Shown: in pieces, positions 1 to 10,004 of the stretch
Layout of the letters: each line of letters begins with the position of its first letter
Position numbering within the stretch: the first letter of the stretch is position 1
NCBI RefSeq assembly: GCF_900698925.1
Contig: NZ_LR217713.1
Span: forward strand, 806,001-870,000
DNA length: 64,000 nt
Direction of reading: 5' to 3'
DNA from: Erwinia_E haradaeae_I
GTDB taxonomy: Bacteria > Pseudomonadota > Gammaproteobacteria > Enterobacterales > Enterobacteriaceae
Notes under the pieces: model-generated
Databases searched by the model: none
What the model was told of the DNA's origin: nothing
Seen by the model: only the letters and a program-made list of their open reading frames with translations
Made by a program: the position numbers and the translations under genes

Positions 1-92
1 CATTAACAATCAATCTAAAAATTTATAAACACAAATAAAAAATTATTATCTCTATTAATAAATTAATAATTGATATTATTAATTTATTGTCA

Positions 93-1397
93 TCAAACAG
101 CCTTATCTATTCTTAGTAATTCCCGATTAACCTCATGATAACCTATGTCTCTACGAAAAAACTTTCCATTCCAAGAAATTAAATTTGAAATTTCATAGGC
201 ATGTCTTTGTGCAGATATAATATCTGATCCTAATGCAGTAACACATAAGACACGACCACCATTAGTTACAATAAACTGATCCTTAAGCATTGTTCCAGAA
301 TGAAATACTTTTCCATCTAATTTATCTAATAATGAAAGACCATAAATTGGATCACCCTTTACGTATTCTCCGGGATAACCATTCGCTGCAAGAACCAATC
401 CCAAAGATGGACGAGGATCCCATTTTGCCTCTGTTTTATGTAAAATACCAGACTCAGCTGCCAACAATAACTCAACTAAATCAGATTGTAGTCGCAATAA
501 AATAACCTGAGCTTCCGGATCACCCAGACGACAATTAAACTCAATAACCTTAGGCTGACTATTGTTATCAATAATTAAACCTGCATATAAAAATCCAGTA
601 TAAAGATTGCCATCATAAGCCATTCCTCGAATAGTTGGCAAAATAATGTCATCCATAATTCTGTTATATACTACATTAGTAACCACTTTGGTCGGCGAAT
701 AAGCTCCCATTCCACCAGTATTTAAACCAGTATCACCATTGCCTACCCGCTTGTGATCCTGGCTTGTAGCCATAGGTAGAACATTCTCACCATCTACCAT
801 AACAATAAAACTTACTTCCTCACCATATAGAAATTCTTCTATGACAATTTTATTCTCTACCCTCTGCAATAAACCGCCTTCCAGCATCCCTCGTATAGCA
901 GATTCAGCCTCCTCCATTGTCATGGCAATAATAACGCCTTTACCTGACGCTAAACCATCAGCTTTAATGACAACAGGAAACCCTTTGTTACGCAAATAAG
1001 CAAGTGCTGACTCAATATTAGTAAAGACTTGATATTCCGCTGTTGGAATATTGTGACGAACTAAAAAATCTTTAGTAAACGCTTTAGAACCTTCTAAAAG
1101 AGAGGCGCATTGAGTTGGACCAAATATTCTTAAACCCACTTTACGGAATCTATCCACTATCCCATATATTAAAGGGGTTTCTGGACCTACAACCGTTAAA
1201 TCAATCTTTTCATTTAAAGCAAAGAGCAGTAATCCACGTAGATCATTCGATAGAATAGCTACGTTTTTCATCTTAGATTCTAAAGCAGTTCCAGCATTTC
1301 CTGGTGCAATAAATACACTAGTCACTAATTTAGAATGAGAAATTTTCCATGCTAACGCATGTTCTCGCCCACCATTACCAATTACTAAAACTTTCAT
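93..1397 (-). CDS. purD: phosphoribosylamine-glycine ligase (GARS)
   Basis: Catalyses ATP-dependent joining of glycine to 5-phosphoribosylamine, the second step of de novo purine synthesis, in the cytosol. The 434-residue product starts with the family N-terminus GNGGREHALAWK, carries the ATP-grasp phosphate-binding segment DGLASGKGV near residue 147, and the metal-site stretch EFNCRLGDPEAQ near residue 288. Length equals the usual ~430 residues, so it looks intact. The ATG is preceded by a weak GAGAT ribosome site. It follows purH on the same strand as in the enterobacterial purHD operon, but 842 bases of empty sequence now separate the two, so co-transcription is uncertain. Confidence 0.97.
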   Translation of the reverse strand: MKVLVIGNGGREHALAWKISHSKLVTSVFIAPGNAGTALESKMKNVAILSNDLRGLLLFALNEKIDLTVVGPETPLIYGIVDRFRKVGLRIFGPTQCASLLEGSKAFTKDFLVRHNIPTAEYQVFTNIESALAYLRNKGFPVVIKADGLASGKGVIIAMTMEEAESAIRGMLEGGLLQRVENKIVIEEFLYGEEVSFIVMVDGENVLPMATSQDHKRVGNGDTGLNTGGMGAYSPTKVVTNVVYNRIMDDIILPTIRGMAYDGNLYTGFLYAGLIIDNNSQPKVIEFNCRLGDPEAQVILLRLQSDLVELLLAAESGILHKTEAKWDPRPSLGLVLAANGYPGEYVKGDPIYGLSLLDKLDGKVFHSGTMLKDQFIVTNGGRVLCVTALGSDIISAQRHAYEISNLISWNGKFFRRDIGYHEVNRELLRIDKAV

Positions 1398-2239
1398 CTA
1401 AATCTCATTTTCTTTAAAATCTAAGGTGTATTTTTAATCATCTTACGTCTTTACTAAGATAAATAAAAAAATTCTAATCTAATACTATGATATAGTTAAA
1501 TTTTTTCAAAAACCTAACAAATAACTTTCTATCAACCTGTTTAAAAAAATTTTCTATCTATTATGACTGAATATATGAAGCTAATCAACCAGTTATACCA
1601 AAATATAATACAAAATACACTCATAACTGTTGAGATAGGAAATCGATCTTCTTTTAAATCACCATGATCTTTATCCGGTTGTATCAAGAACATTATATAT
1701 ATCATATATATTATTTTATAAATCAATATATTTAACTATACTTTTATATTATATAATACACATCTAAATAGATAGTCTCTATCTTACTGTTTATCCAATG
1801 AACACTTTTTAATAAAACTATACTATGTAAGTATAAAATGATTCAGTAAATTCAACCTAAAAATATATTCATATAGAATTATATTTAATAGTTAGTTCAT
1901 AGTCACAAAAAACTAGATTTCTCTTCAATCCTTCTCAAAAATCCAATAGTATTAGGTATATCATCCAATCTAGACCATATACTTGATAACATCAATTCTC
2001 TCATGCGATGAGACGCATGGATATTTTGTTTCAAACTTAATATTAGTTTAATAATAAATAATTTTTATATACTTACAAGTAATCAAACGCTTGAAATAAA
2101 AATTAAAGTATTTATCTTAGCCTTTTCTTCTACTTAACTATAGTGATTCAAAATTTCCTATAATATCTATTAAAATCAGATACAATAAGAAAGTAACCTA
2201 GTAAGTTTCCTATCTAATTAAATATTTTTTCATCTAAGA
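1398..2239. other. long spacer inside the ancestral purHD operon
   Basis: AT-rich sequence dense in stops. One minus-strand open frame at 1541-1726 would give 50-61 residues with a hydrophobic second half, but it has no ribosome site and I recognise no family. No tRNA, terminator or gene relic recognised. Confidence 0.6.
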
Positions 2240-3832
2240 TCAATGCCTAAAGTGACGAATATCAGTAAAAATCATAACCATATTATACTTATCTACAGCT
2301 GCAATAACTTCATCATCACGAATAGAATTACCTGGCTGAATTACGCATTTAACCCCAACAGAAGCAGCAACCTCAATGCTGTCACTAAAAGGAATAAAAC
2401 CATCAGAGGCCATCACCGAACCCTGTAATTGCAGACCTTGCTCAGCCGCTTTAATAGAAGCGATTTTCGCAGAGTACACACGACTCATTTGACCAGCTCC
2501 TATACCGAGCGTCATATTATTTCGTACGTACACAATTGCATTTGATTTCACAAATTTAGCTACTTTCCAACCAAAAAGCGAATCAAGAATATCCCTCTGA
2601 CTGGCTAAACGCTTACTAACTACGCGAAGCTGATTTTTAGATACTATTTTTGTATCCTGAGACTGAACCAAAAGACCTCCTTTGACACGCTTAAAATCTA
2701 ATGCCATATGACGTAATTGTTTCCATTCTCCACAAATAAGTATACGTAAATTTTTTTTAGTTACAGCTAAGTTCAGAGCTTCAGAACTAATAGAGGGAGA
2801 AATAATAACCTCTACAAATTGACGACTAATAACTGACTTTATAGTGGCTAAATCTAATTCACGATTAAAAGCAATCACACCACCAAATGCAGAAGATGAA
2901 TCAGTTTTATAAGCTTTCTCATATGCCTCAAAAAGCGTCTGTGCTGATGCCACTCCACAAGGATTGGAATGTTTTACAATCACGCAAGATGGTAACTCAA
3001 ATTCCTTTACACACTCTAGCGCTGTATCAGCATCAGCAATATTATTATATGAAAGATTCTTACCCTGTAATTGCTGTGCAGTAGCTACACACGGTTGAAG
3101 ATTTGTATCTTCTATGTAAAAAGCTGCCTTTTGATGAGAGTTTTCACCATATCGAATGTCCTCTTTCTTAATAAAATTTAAATGCAGGATAGAAGGAAAA
3201 AATTCAGATGGCTTCATTCTTTCTTGATCAGAATCTGTTAAAATATTACTAAAATAATTAGCAATCTTACTATCATAAGATGCAGTATACTTAAACGCTT
3301 TAGCTGCTAAATAAAACCGCGTTTTTAATGTAAGTGAATTCCCATTTTGATCCAATTCTTTACTAATAGTAGTATAGTCACTAATATTAACCACAACAGC
3401 AACATCTCTATAATTTTTGGCAGCAGATCGAATCATAGTTAAACCACCAATATCAATCTGATCAATCGCCTCTTCTAACGTACATGCACTACAGGATGCA
3501 ACTTGAGAAAATGGATACAAATTAACGACAACCATATCAATAGGCATGATCCCATGTGAATCCATAACGTCGCAATCCTTATGACGCCTCCCTAAGATAC
3601 CACCATGTACTTTAGGATGTAATGTCTTTAACCGTCCGTCCATGATTTCTGGAAAACCAGTATAATCAGAAACCTCAGTAATAACTAGACCAGAACGAGC
3701 CAAAAAACGAGCGGTCCCTCCAGTTGAAAACAATTTTATACCGCGTCGAAATAAATCTTGTGCTAATGTAAGTATTTCTGTTTTATCAGAAACACTAATC
3801 AATGCGCAACGGATCGGTCGATATGACAACAT
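2240..3832 (-). CDS. purH: bifunctional AICAR transformylase / IMP cyclohydrolase
   Basis: Carries out the last two steps of IMP synthesis: formylation of AICAR with 10-formyl-THF, then ring closure. The N-terminal IMP cyclohydrolase part shows STGGTARFLA, EVSDYTGFPEIMDGRLKTLH and KVHGGILG; the C-terminal transformylase part shows the catalytic KHSNPCG and ends in FTDIRHFRH. I place the start at the ATG ending at 3832, giving 530 residues against 529 in E. coli, because an AAGGA site lies ten bases upstream and homology begins there; the frame continues 16 codons further upstream without a ribosome site or similarity. It depends on folate, linking it to folP and glyA in this window. Confidence 0.97.
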   Translation of the reverse strand: MLSYRPIRCALISVSDKTEILTLAQDLFRRGIKLFSTGGTARFLARSGLVITEVSDYTGFPEIMDGRLKTLHPKVHGGILGRRHKDCDVMDSHGIMPIDMVVVNLYPFSQVASCSACTLEEAIDQIDIGGLTMIRSAAKNYRDVAVVVNISDYTTISKELDQNGNSLTLKTRFYLAAKAFKYTASYDSKIANYFSNILTDSDQERMKPSEFFPSILHLNFIKKEDIRYGENSHQKAAFYIEDTNLQPCVATAQQLQGKNLSYNNIADADTALECVKEFELPSCVIVKHSNPCGVASAQTLFEAYEKAYKTDSSSAFGGVIAFNRELDLATIKSVISRQFVEVIISPSISSEALNLAVTKKNLRILICGEWKQLRHMALDFKRVKGGLLVQSQDTKIVSKNQLRVVSKRLASQRDILDSLFGWKVAKFVKSNAIVYVRNNMTLGIGAGQMSRVYSAKIASIKAAEQGLQLQGSVMASDGFIPFSDSIEVAASVGVKCVIQPGNSIRDDEVIAAVDKYNMVMIFTDIRHFRH

Positions 3833-4187
3833 GTCAATACCATTCCTTATTAAATAAAATATTGATAACATTTTAATCAAAAAATAAAAATACTGTTTAT
3901 ATTATCTAGTATTTTATCAAGACTAATATTTGATTAATTGCCTTAATTAATATCACAATAGTTGATATATATTAAATAATACATCATACATATCACCACA
4001 AACTGAAGATAAAGATAAAGAAATCGTATCCTAAAAAAAATTTATTACATAATATTTAGAAATTCCAGTTCTAACCTATCTTAAAAATAGGAGGAAATTA
4101 TAGATAATCTATTATACTAAATTTTTAATATTAATTTACTAATTAAATACAGACTAAAATATGTACAGAGATCTATCTTATCTGGTT
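3833..4187. other. spacer between plsC and purH
   Basis: Very AT-rich; it should hold the purH promoter, but I cannot single out a convincing -35/-10 pair and see no PurR-like operator. Confidence 0.5.
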
Positions 4188-4931
4188 TTATTTAAAACGA
4201 CGATGTATAGTTTTATGTAAAAAAATTTCAGTATTTAATTCATATAACTTCTTTATCATTAACTTTCTACAATAATTAGAACAAAAACGAACTGACTGAT
4301 CAGAAAAACAACGAGGATCAATCGGCGGTAACATTTCAACAATAACAAAACCATTTTTTAAACGATTCAGATTAATGTTACCATGAGTACTGGATACTAC
4401 TACTGGAATAATAGGAACACCTGCAGCTTTAGCTGTATAAAATGCCCCCATTTTAAATGGAAGAAGACCTCGACCTCGACTCCGAGTGCCCTCCGGAAAT
4501 ATCCAAAAAGAAATTTTTTGTTGTTTAAACTTTCTAATTAATTTTCTAATTACTCTATATGATTGAGTATAATTTTTCCTGCTAATTAAAATATTACCAC
4601 TTAACCAATACAGAACTCCAAAAAACGGAATCCATAATACACTAACTTTTCCAACAGTGACAGTACCAACCTGAACCATCTTAGCTGCAGTAATCATATC
4701 AAAATTATTTTGATGATTACAGATATAAATTGCATTAGGATAATGTTCAAAACCTAAAGGCTTGCGTAGTAAGACCGTTAAACCCACAAAATAAGACAGA
4801 TGACCAAATAATTTACTAAAGGTTGCAACATGACACGGGTTGCGTGGGCTTAACATACAATAAAAAAAACCAAAAATAGAAACAATAATAGAATAAACTA
4901 AAATAAAAACGACACGTAAAAAAGCAAGCAT
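4188..4931 (-). CDS. plsC: 1-acylglycerol-3-phosphate acyltransferase
   Basis: Inner-membrane enzyme that adds the second acyl chain to lysophosphatidate, giving phosphatidic acid, the precursor of all phospholipids. The 247-residue product (E. coli 245) has a hydrophobic N-terminus, the HX4D catalytic motif as NHQNNFD (His73, Asp78), and the substrate motif FPEGTRSRGRG near residue 146. The last ~25 residues are lysine-rich and poorly conserved, as is usual. It stands alone, with empty spacers on both sides. Works downstream of plsX and the fab genes. Confidence 0.96.
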   Translation of the reverse strand: MLAFLRVVFILVYSIIVSIFGFFYCMLSPRNPCHVATFSKLFGHLSYFVGLTVLLRKPLGFEHYPNAIYICNHQNNFDMITAAKMVQVGTVTVGKVSVLWIPFFGVLYWLSGNILISRKNYTQSYRVIRKLIRKFKQQKISFWIFPEGTRSRGRGLLPFKMGAFYTAKAAGVPIIPVVVSSTHGNINLNRLKNGFVIVEMLPPIDPRCFSDQSVRFCSNYCRKLMIKKLYELNTEIFLHKTIHRRFK

Positions 4932-6443
4932 TATCTTATATCCAATAATAAAATATTGTTTACAAACCCATCGCTAGGATTTTAAAAATTTATTAATTGT
5001 TCACTAAAGTAAATAGAAAATAAATTCTTGACCAGACTAAAAACTATTAACTAGCTGCCAAAAGTAGCTATTAAATTTATTATATTTTCACTTTTTACTA
5101 AATAAAATAATCATCGTGTATTTTATCAACTATGCATACATTCATATTGACCTTTCTGCATTCTGCAAAACAAGATTTGTTACAAATTGGGTATCAATAA
5201 AAAAAACTATATTCAAATTTCTTGATACTATAAAAAAATATTTAAAAACAGTACACAGAAAACAATACAGCAATTGTCATAACATAAAAGTATCTTTAAA
5301 CATGAACCTAGCCTATATTTATCCAAATAGGACAATAAATGGTATATAAAACAGTATTCCAAATAATTAAAAAAGAATTTTTTGAGCTTTACAGTATTTC
5401 TGTAAAGCTATGAAATTTATTTTTTAACACAAACCCCATCAAGCGTCATAATACTCATAAAAATATAACCTACTAGATAATATTAAAGAAAAGTAATGAC
5501 AACAAACCCGAACTAAGTGCATACGTCATAGATCATTGCTATATACAATTATAACAATAAATAAAATTTATATTATCTACGTATCTTAAATAAATATATT
5601 TAAATATCTATACAGATAAAGATCTACAATCATTCTCTAGTTTTAGAAACTATTATTAAAGAGTAATTTTCTCTTTCTTCTAAACTATCAATAAAAAGAA
5701 AATATTAAACCATATCTTACAAACTTTGATAAATACGTAACTATATTATCTAAAAATACATCGGTTTCCATTAATAAAAAAATAAAATATGATCAACCTA
5801 TCAAATATATCTCAAACAACAAACATTAATTATGACAACTAAGAGTATAAATTATAAACCGAAAGTGAAAACAATACACATCTTGTGACAAGATACAATA
5901 AATATTTATATTATAAATCATACGTTCTACATGTTTAGTTCATCTAATAAAAAATTGTTACAACATACAATATATATATATTATATAAATACTTTTATGT
6001 CAGAGTAACTAGAAACCAAATATGCTTCAAGAATGTCATTCTATTAATTAACCACACTAATCCATAACAATATAAAAACACATGCGTCCTATACCTTCTG
6101 TATAAAATTAATCCTATATTTAATGCAATTCAACATTGTAGGTATCTATACTAAACATCTAAATTTTAATATATATACACTAATATAGCTGAAAAAATTA
6201 TATCTAGACATTAACTAAATACTATTAATACGTTGTATTCATTGCATGTAACAAATACGTATGAACACTTATAATAATCATTAGTATATTCTATTCTCCA
6301 CAAATAATTAGAATCTTAATCTTATGACTTATAGGTAAGTAAAACATTTCATATTCGATATATTATATACCTTCTCTTCAAGATATAAACTATTATTTAA
6401 GTATATATGAATAGACTAAAAGAACTCATAAAAATCTAACAAA
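4932..6443. other. 1.5-kb spacer between fabB and plsC
   Basis: AT-rich with frequent stops on both strands. It holds a 77-codon plus-strand open frame at 5116-5349 (GTG start, no ribosome site, no recognised family) and, 35 bases after it, a perfect 10-bp hairpin listed separately. No RNA gene recognised. Confidence 0.55.
5385..5409 (+). terminator. orphan terminator-like hairpin
   Basis: AGCTTTACAG and CTGTAAAGCT form a perfect 10-bp stem with loop TATTT; a T-rich stretch follows within 20 bases on the plus strand. No established gene lies upstream on that strand. It may end a small RNA or be a leftover of a lost gene. Confidence 0.4.
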
Positions 6444-7667
6444 TTATACCCGTTTACTCATTACTAATGTAGCATTAGTACCCCCAAAACCAAAACTATT
6501 CGACATAACAGTAGTAAGTTTTCTGTTGGAAGGCACAGTAACAATATCTAACCCCTCCGCAGCAGGATCTAATCGATCAATATTTATACTAGGTGCAATA
6601 AAACCATGTTCTAACATTAATAGTGAATAAATTACCTCCTGTACACCTGCTGCGCCCAATGCGTGACCAGTCATCGCCTTAGTCGCCGATATTGCCGGAT
6701 GTTGTTCTCGAAAAACAGTCCGAATGGCACATAATTCTTTTACGTCACCTATTAATGTTGAGGTACCGTGAGTATTAAGATAATCAATAGGAAGGTCTAG
6801 ACCCTCCATAGCCATGCGCATACAGCGCGTTGCACCTTCCCCGGATGGTGCTACCATATCCGCTCCATCAGAAGTAGCACCATAGCCAACAACCTCAGCA
6901 TAAATATGGGCTCCCCTTTTAATCGCATGATCTAATTCTTCAATCACTACTATACCCCCTCCACCTGCAATTACAAACCCATCACGACCAAGATCATAAG
7001 TACGTGAGGCTTTTTCTGGAATGGAGTTATACTTTGTTGATAACGCACCCATTGCATCAAATTCACAAGACATTTCCCAACACAATTCTTCGCCGCCACC
7101 AGCGAAAACAATGTCCTGTTTACCTAACTGAATCTGCTCTACAGCATTACCAATACAATGCGCTGATGTTGCGCACGCAGAACTAATGGAATAATTTACA
7201 CCATAAATTTTAAAAGGAGTAGCTAAACAAGCTGAGACGCCAGATGCCATAGCTTTAGTAACCATATATGGACCTACACCTCGCAAACCCTTAGCACGCA
7301 TTCCATCTACACTAGCTACTTGATAAAATGGAGAGCCACCACCTGAGCCAGCTACTAATCCTACACGCGGATTATTCTGATATTGCTCATCCGTAAGACC
7401 CGAGTCTTTTATAGCTTCCTGCATAGAAAGAAACGCATAAATAGATGCATCACTCATAAAACGAAGCGTTTTACGCCCAATGCGAGCTGAGATATCATTT
7501 TTAGATAACTTAATGTTTCCCCAAACGTGACTACGCATACCAGAATCTTTTAACTCTTGGGAAAAAGTAATCCCAGTCCGTCCAGCACGTAAGGATGCTA
7601 GCACTTCTACTTGGTTATTGCCAATACTGGAAATAATTCCCAAGCCAGTAACCACAGCACGTTTCAT
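6444..7667 (-). CDS. fabB: beta-ketoacyl-ACP synthase I
   Basis: Condenses malonyl-ACP with acyl-ACP in fatty acid elongation; in E. coli it is also the enzyme required for unsaturated chains. The 407-residue product (E. coli 406) keeps the catalytic triad: nucleophilic Cys165 in SSACATS, His in NTHGTST near residue 300, and His in KAMTGHALGAAG near residue 335, plus the C-terminal glycine-rich NSFGFGGTNA. The start matches the MKRAV N-terminus of the family, with AGAGG about ten bases upstream. The gene is monocistronic between spacers. It completes the elongation cycle with fabG, fabV and acpP elsewhere in the window. Confidence 0.97.
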   Translation of the reverse strand: MKRAVVTGLGIISSIGNNQVEVLASLRAGRTGITFSQELKDSGMRSHVWGNIKLSKNDISARIGRKTLRFMSDASIYAFLSMQEAIKDSGLTDEQYQNNPRVGLVAGSGGGSPFYQVASVDGMRAKGLRGVGPYMVTKAMASGVSACLATPFKIYGVNYSISSACATSAHCIGNAVEQIQLGKQDIVFAGGGEELCWEMSCEFDAMGALSTKYNSIPEKASRTYDLGRDGFVIAGGGGIVVIEELDHAIKRGAHIYAEVVGYGATSDGADMVAPSGEGATRCMRMAMEGLDLPIDYLNTHGTSTLIGDVKELCAIRTVFREQHPAISATKAMTGHALGAAGVQEVIYSLLMLEHGFIAPSINIDRLDPAAEGLDIVTVPSNRKLTTVMSNSFGFGGTNATLVMSKRV

Positions 7668-8722
7668 TCAATACCTCTTTCGATTCTTTTATTAAAATTC
7701 AAGTACATTTTTATCCTGCAAATCTATACTCAATAAGACCAATTAATATGTTACTAAGTTAAATTTAAATAAATGTTATTCGTTATATTATTAGTGAAAT
7801 ACATTAAAAATCATTATATTTACTTCCATAAAAGAAGAATCATCACACTGAAAATAACACAGATATTCTAATACAATCACTTAATGCTACTATTGCTATA
7901 TAACTGAGTTATCTACTAGATAAAATCTATAAATATACTTATGAATACATCTATAAATATATCTAAGCATCATGCTTAATATCATGATATGAAAGTTAAC
8001 ACAACACAATGCACTTAGATACTAACAACCAGATGGAAGTATAAACTAACAGAAGCTCAATAGAACATACATCATTATTAAAAATCTTTTTTCTAATGCT
8101 GAATATTCTTGTATCTACTAATTAAAAAAACCATCGTGCATCACATATATACATAATATCAATCTAATCTATAATAATAAGGCTACACACCAACATAATA
8201 AATTGTGAACATGAAAAACATGTTTTAGCACTTTTATCGTATAAAAATAATAATATATAGCAGACTTATTCTGAATCTATTTGCATGGAAAAAAATTTAC
8301 TAATAATTAGTTAAGCTACTAATATAACTTCCATACTGATACTTACTGCAAATTAAAGTAATATATACTACTCTATAGCTAGATTATATCTTTTCATATA
8401 AAATATATACTAAACAATGAATTGCAATCACTTATATTTATTTTAAAATATATCACAGTTGAAATCATTAAATACAACTAGAAATTCAAAAGAATACTAA
8501 TTATATCTAATACCATCTAAAGAACCATAATCCATCAGGAACATTTAATAAAAAACATAACCTTAATAAAAAAGAATAACCTCTTAAAACCTAACGTACT
8601 CAAACCATAATAATCTACCTTTAATAACTATCTACCTCAAACAAAAAACAAAAAATAGCATTTGGCGAGCATTAAAGTTTAATATTAATCTTATTTTTAA
8701 ATTAAATTAATATAAAATATTA
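7668..8722. other. spacer upstream of fabB and rnpB
   Basis: AT-rich divergent spacer; fabB and rnpB must both be transcribed from it. No open frame of credible length and no RNA gene recognised apart from the rnpB promoter candidate. Confidence 0.5.
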
Positions 8723-8750
8723 ATGACAGTTCACTATAATATCCTATATA
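8723..8750 (+). promoter_or_regulatory. candidate sigma-70 promoter of rnpB
   Basis: ATGACA at 8723-8728 and TATATA at 8745-8750 are separated by 16 bases and would start transcription close to the mature 5' end at 8760. A perfect TATAAT at 8735-8740 lies in the same stretch and is an alternative -10 that would give a slightly longer 5' end. Confidence 0.45.
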
Positions 8751-8759
8751 CTTCCTAAT

Positions 8760-9133
8760 GAAGCTGACTAGGCAGTCGCCGTCTTTTTTCTTATCATAAA
8801 AAAGAAAAGGAGGGAGGAAAGTCCGGGCTCCAGAGGGTATGGGTGCCAGGTAACGCCTGGGTAGCGTAAGCTAACGACCAGTGCAACAGAAAGTATACCG
8901 CCGGTATTCTATCAAATTAGAATTTACAGGTAAGGGTGAAAAGGTGTGGTAAGAGCACACCGCGCATCTGGTAACAGATAGCGGCACGGTAAACTCCACC
9001 CGGAGCAAAGCTAAATAGGAGTTCGCTAATACGACCCGTACAGAACTCGGGTAAGCTGCTTGAACTAGTAAGCGATTACTAGTCTAGATGAATGACTGCC
9101 CTTGACAGAACCCGGCTTATCAGTCAGCTTCAT
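8760..9133 (+). ncRNA. rnpB: RNase P RNA (M1 RNA)
   Basis: Catalytic RNA that removes 5' leaders from pre-tRNAs. The 5' end (GAAGCTGACTAGGCAGTCGC) pairs with the 3' end (CAGTCAGCTTC), as in type A RNase P. Conserved core blocks are present in order: GGAGGAAAGTCCGGGCTCC, the GGTGCCAGGTAACGCCTGG helix, CCAGTGCAACAGAAAG, GGTAAGGGTGAAAAGGTG, GGTAAACTCCACCCGGAGCA and ATGAATGACTGCC...CAGAACCCGGCTTA. It is much richer in G+C than its surroundings. The helix after the first GTCGCC has turned into an A/T-only hairpin (TTTTTTC/AAAAAAG), consistent with erosion of peripheral helices. Confidence 0.97.
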
Positions 9134-10004
9134 GACTAGTTATGGTATGAAATAACTCATAATTAATTAAATTATTAATTTAAAATTATCTTGTTTAAAA
9201 ACTATTAGTAAAATACTGAATGTTATATGCAATAACTCGTGTTATAAACAATAAATAACCCTATAATATTTCTCATGAACATAATATACCAACATCTACA
9301 ATAAAATATTACCTATCACATACACACATCTATTACTATTACTATTACATACATATACATATATTTTATATATACATTATTGTATATATTTATTGTATAT
9401 ATTTAGCTTTATTTTTATTAAAATTAAATTTTTCCTTAAGTCTCATAGAAATAAACCCACCTTAATACTCTTCAATTAATGAAGAATTTCAGTCAATTTC
9501 TTATCATAAAAAAGAAGAATTCCTTTTCTCCAATAACAATCATAAAAGGTTCAAGCACATGGCTATCTCAACGCACTCATACGTTCTGATTAAATCTGAT
9601 ACTAGCAATATATCATGGGTCTTCTAGAAGACTACGAGATAAATCATATCCAAAAAATTTTTTAATAAATAATTATAGACGAAATATTCGTGTATATTGT
9701 TTAACACAATATGTCATCATTTTACTATCCTACCTAAAGCACTTCAAACATATTCATGTACATCTAAATCTATTGGGAATCATATTATAAATAGCTAACA
9801 ATGATAAAAATCTTAACAATATATATATTTACAAAACTAAATTGTCTGAGATAGAGTAAATCTTACTGATATAAATCAATGTCATAAAACTAGTTATTTA
9901 TATAATATGACAGATATATTTAAACTTGTACTCAAATAGTAGTAACTACATTCTTAAAAACGATATAAATAGATAGATTTTTAAATAATTTTATTGAGGT
10001 CAAA
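9134..10004. other. spacer between rnpB and fabV
   Basis: AT-rich; includes a partial copy of the rnpB 5' end at about 9467-9516. A weak AGTTAT/ATAACT hairpin just after rnpB (about 9138-9157) could act in 3'-end formation but is not a strong terminator. Confidence 0.5.
9467..9516 (+). repeat. partial degenerate copy of the rnpB 5' end
   Basis: The 20-mer TTTCTTATCATAAAAAAGAA at 9497-9516 is identical to 8787-8806 inside rnpB. Upstream of both copies AATGAAG and then CAGTC occur in the same order, with small spacing changes. Downstream of the 20-mer the similarity stops. Confidence 0.5.

Noticed and set aside
1541..1726. Minus-strand open frame of 61 codons with a hydrophobic half, in the purD-purH spacer
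   Set aside because: No ribosome site, no ATG at the frame start, and no family I recognise; such frames are expected by chance in long spacer.
9138..9157. Intrinsic terminator directly after rnpB
   Set aside because: Only a 6-bp A/T-rich stem with a large loop and no T tract.
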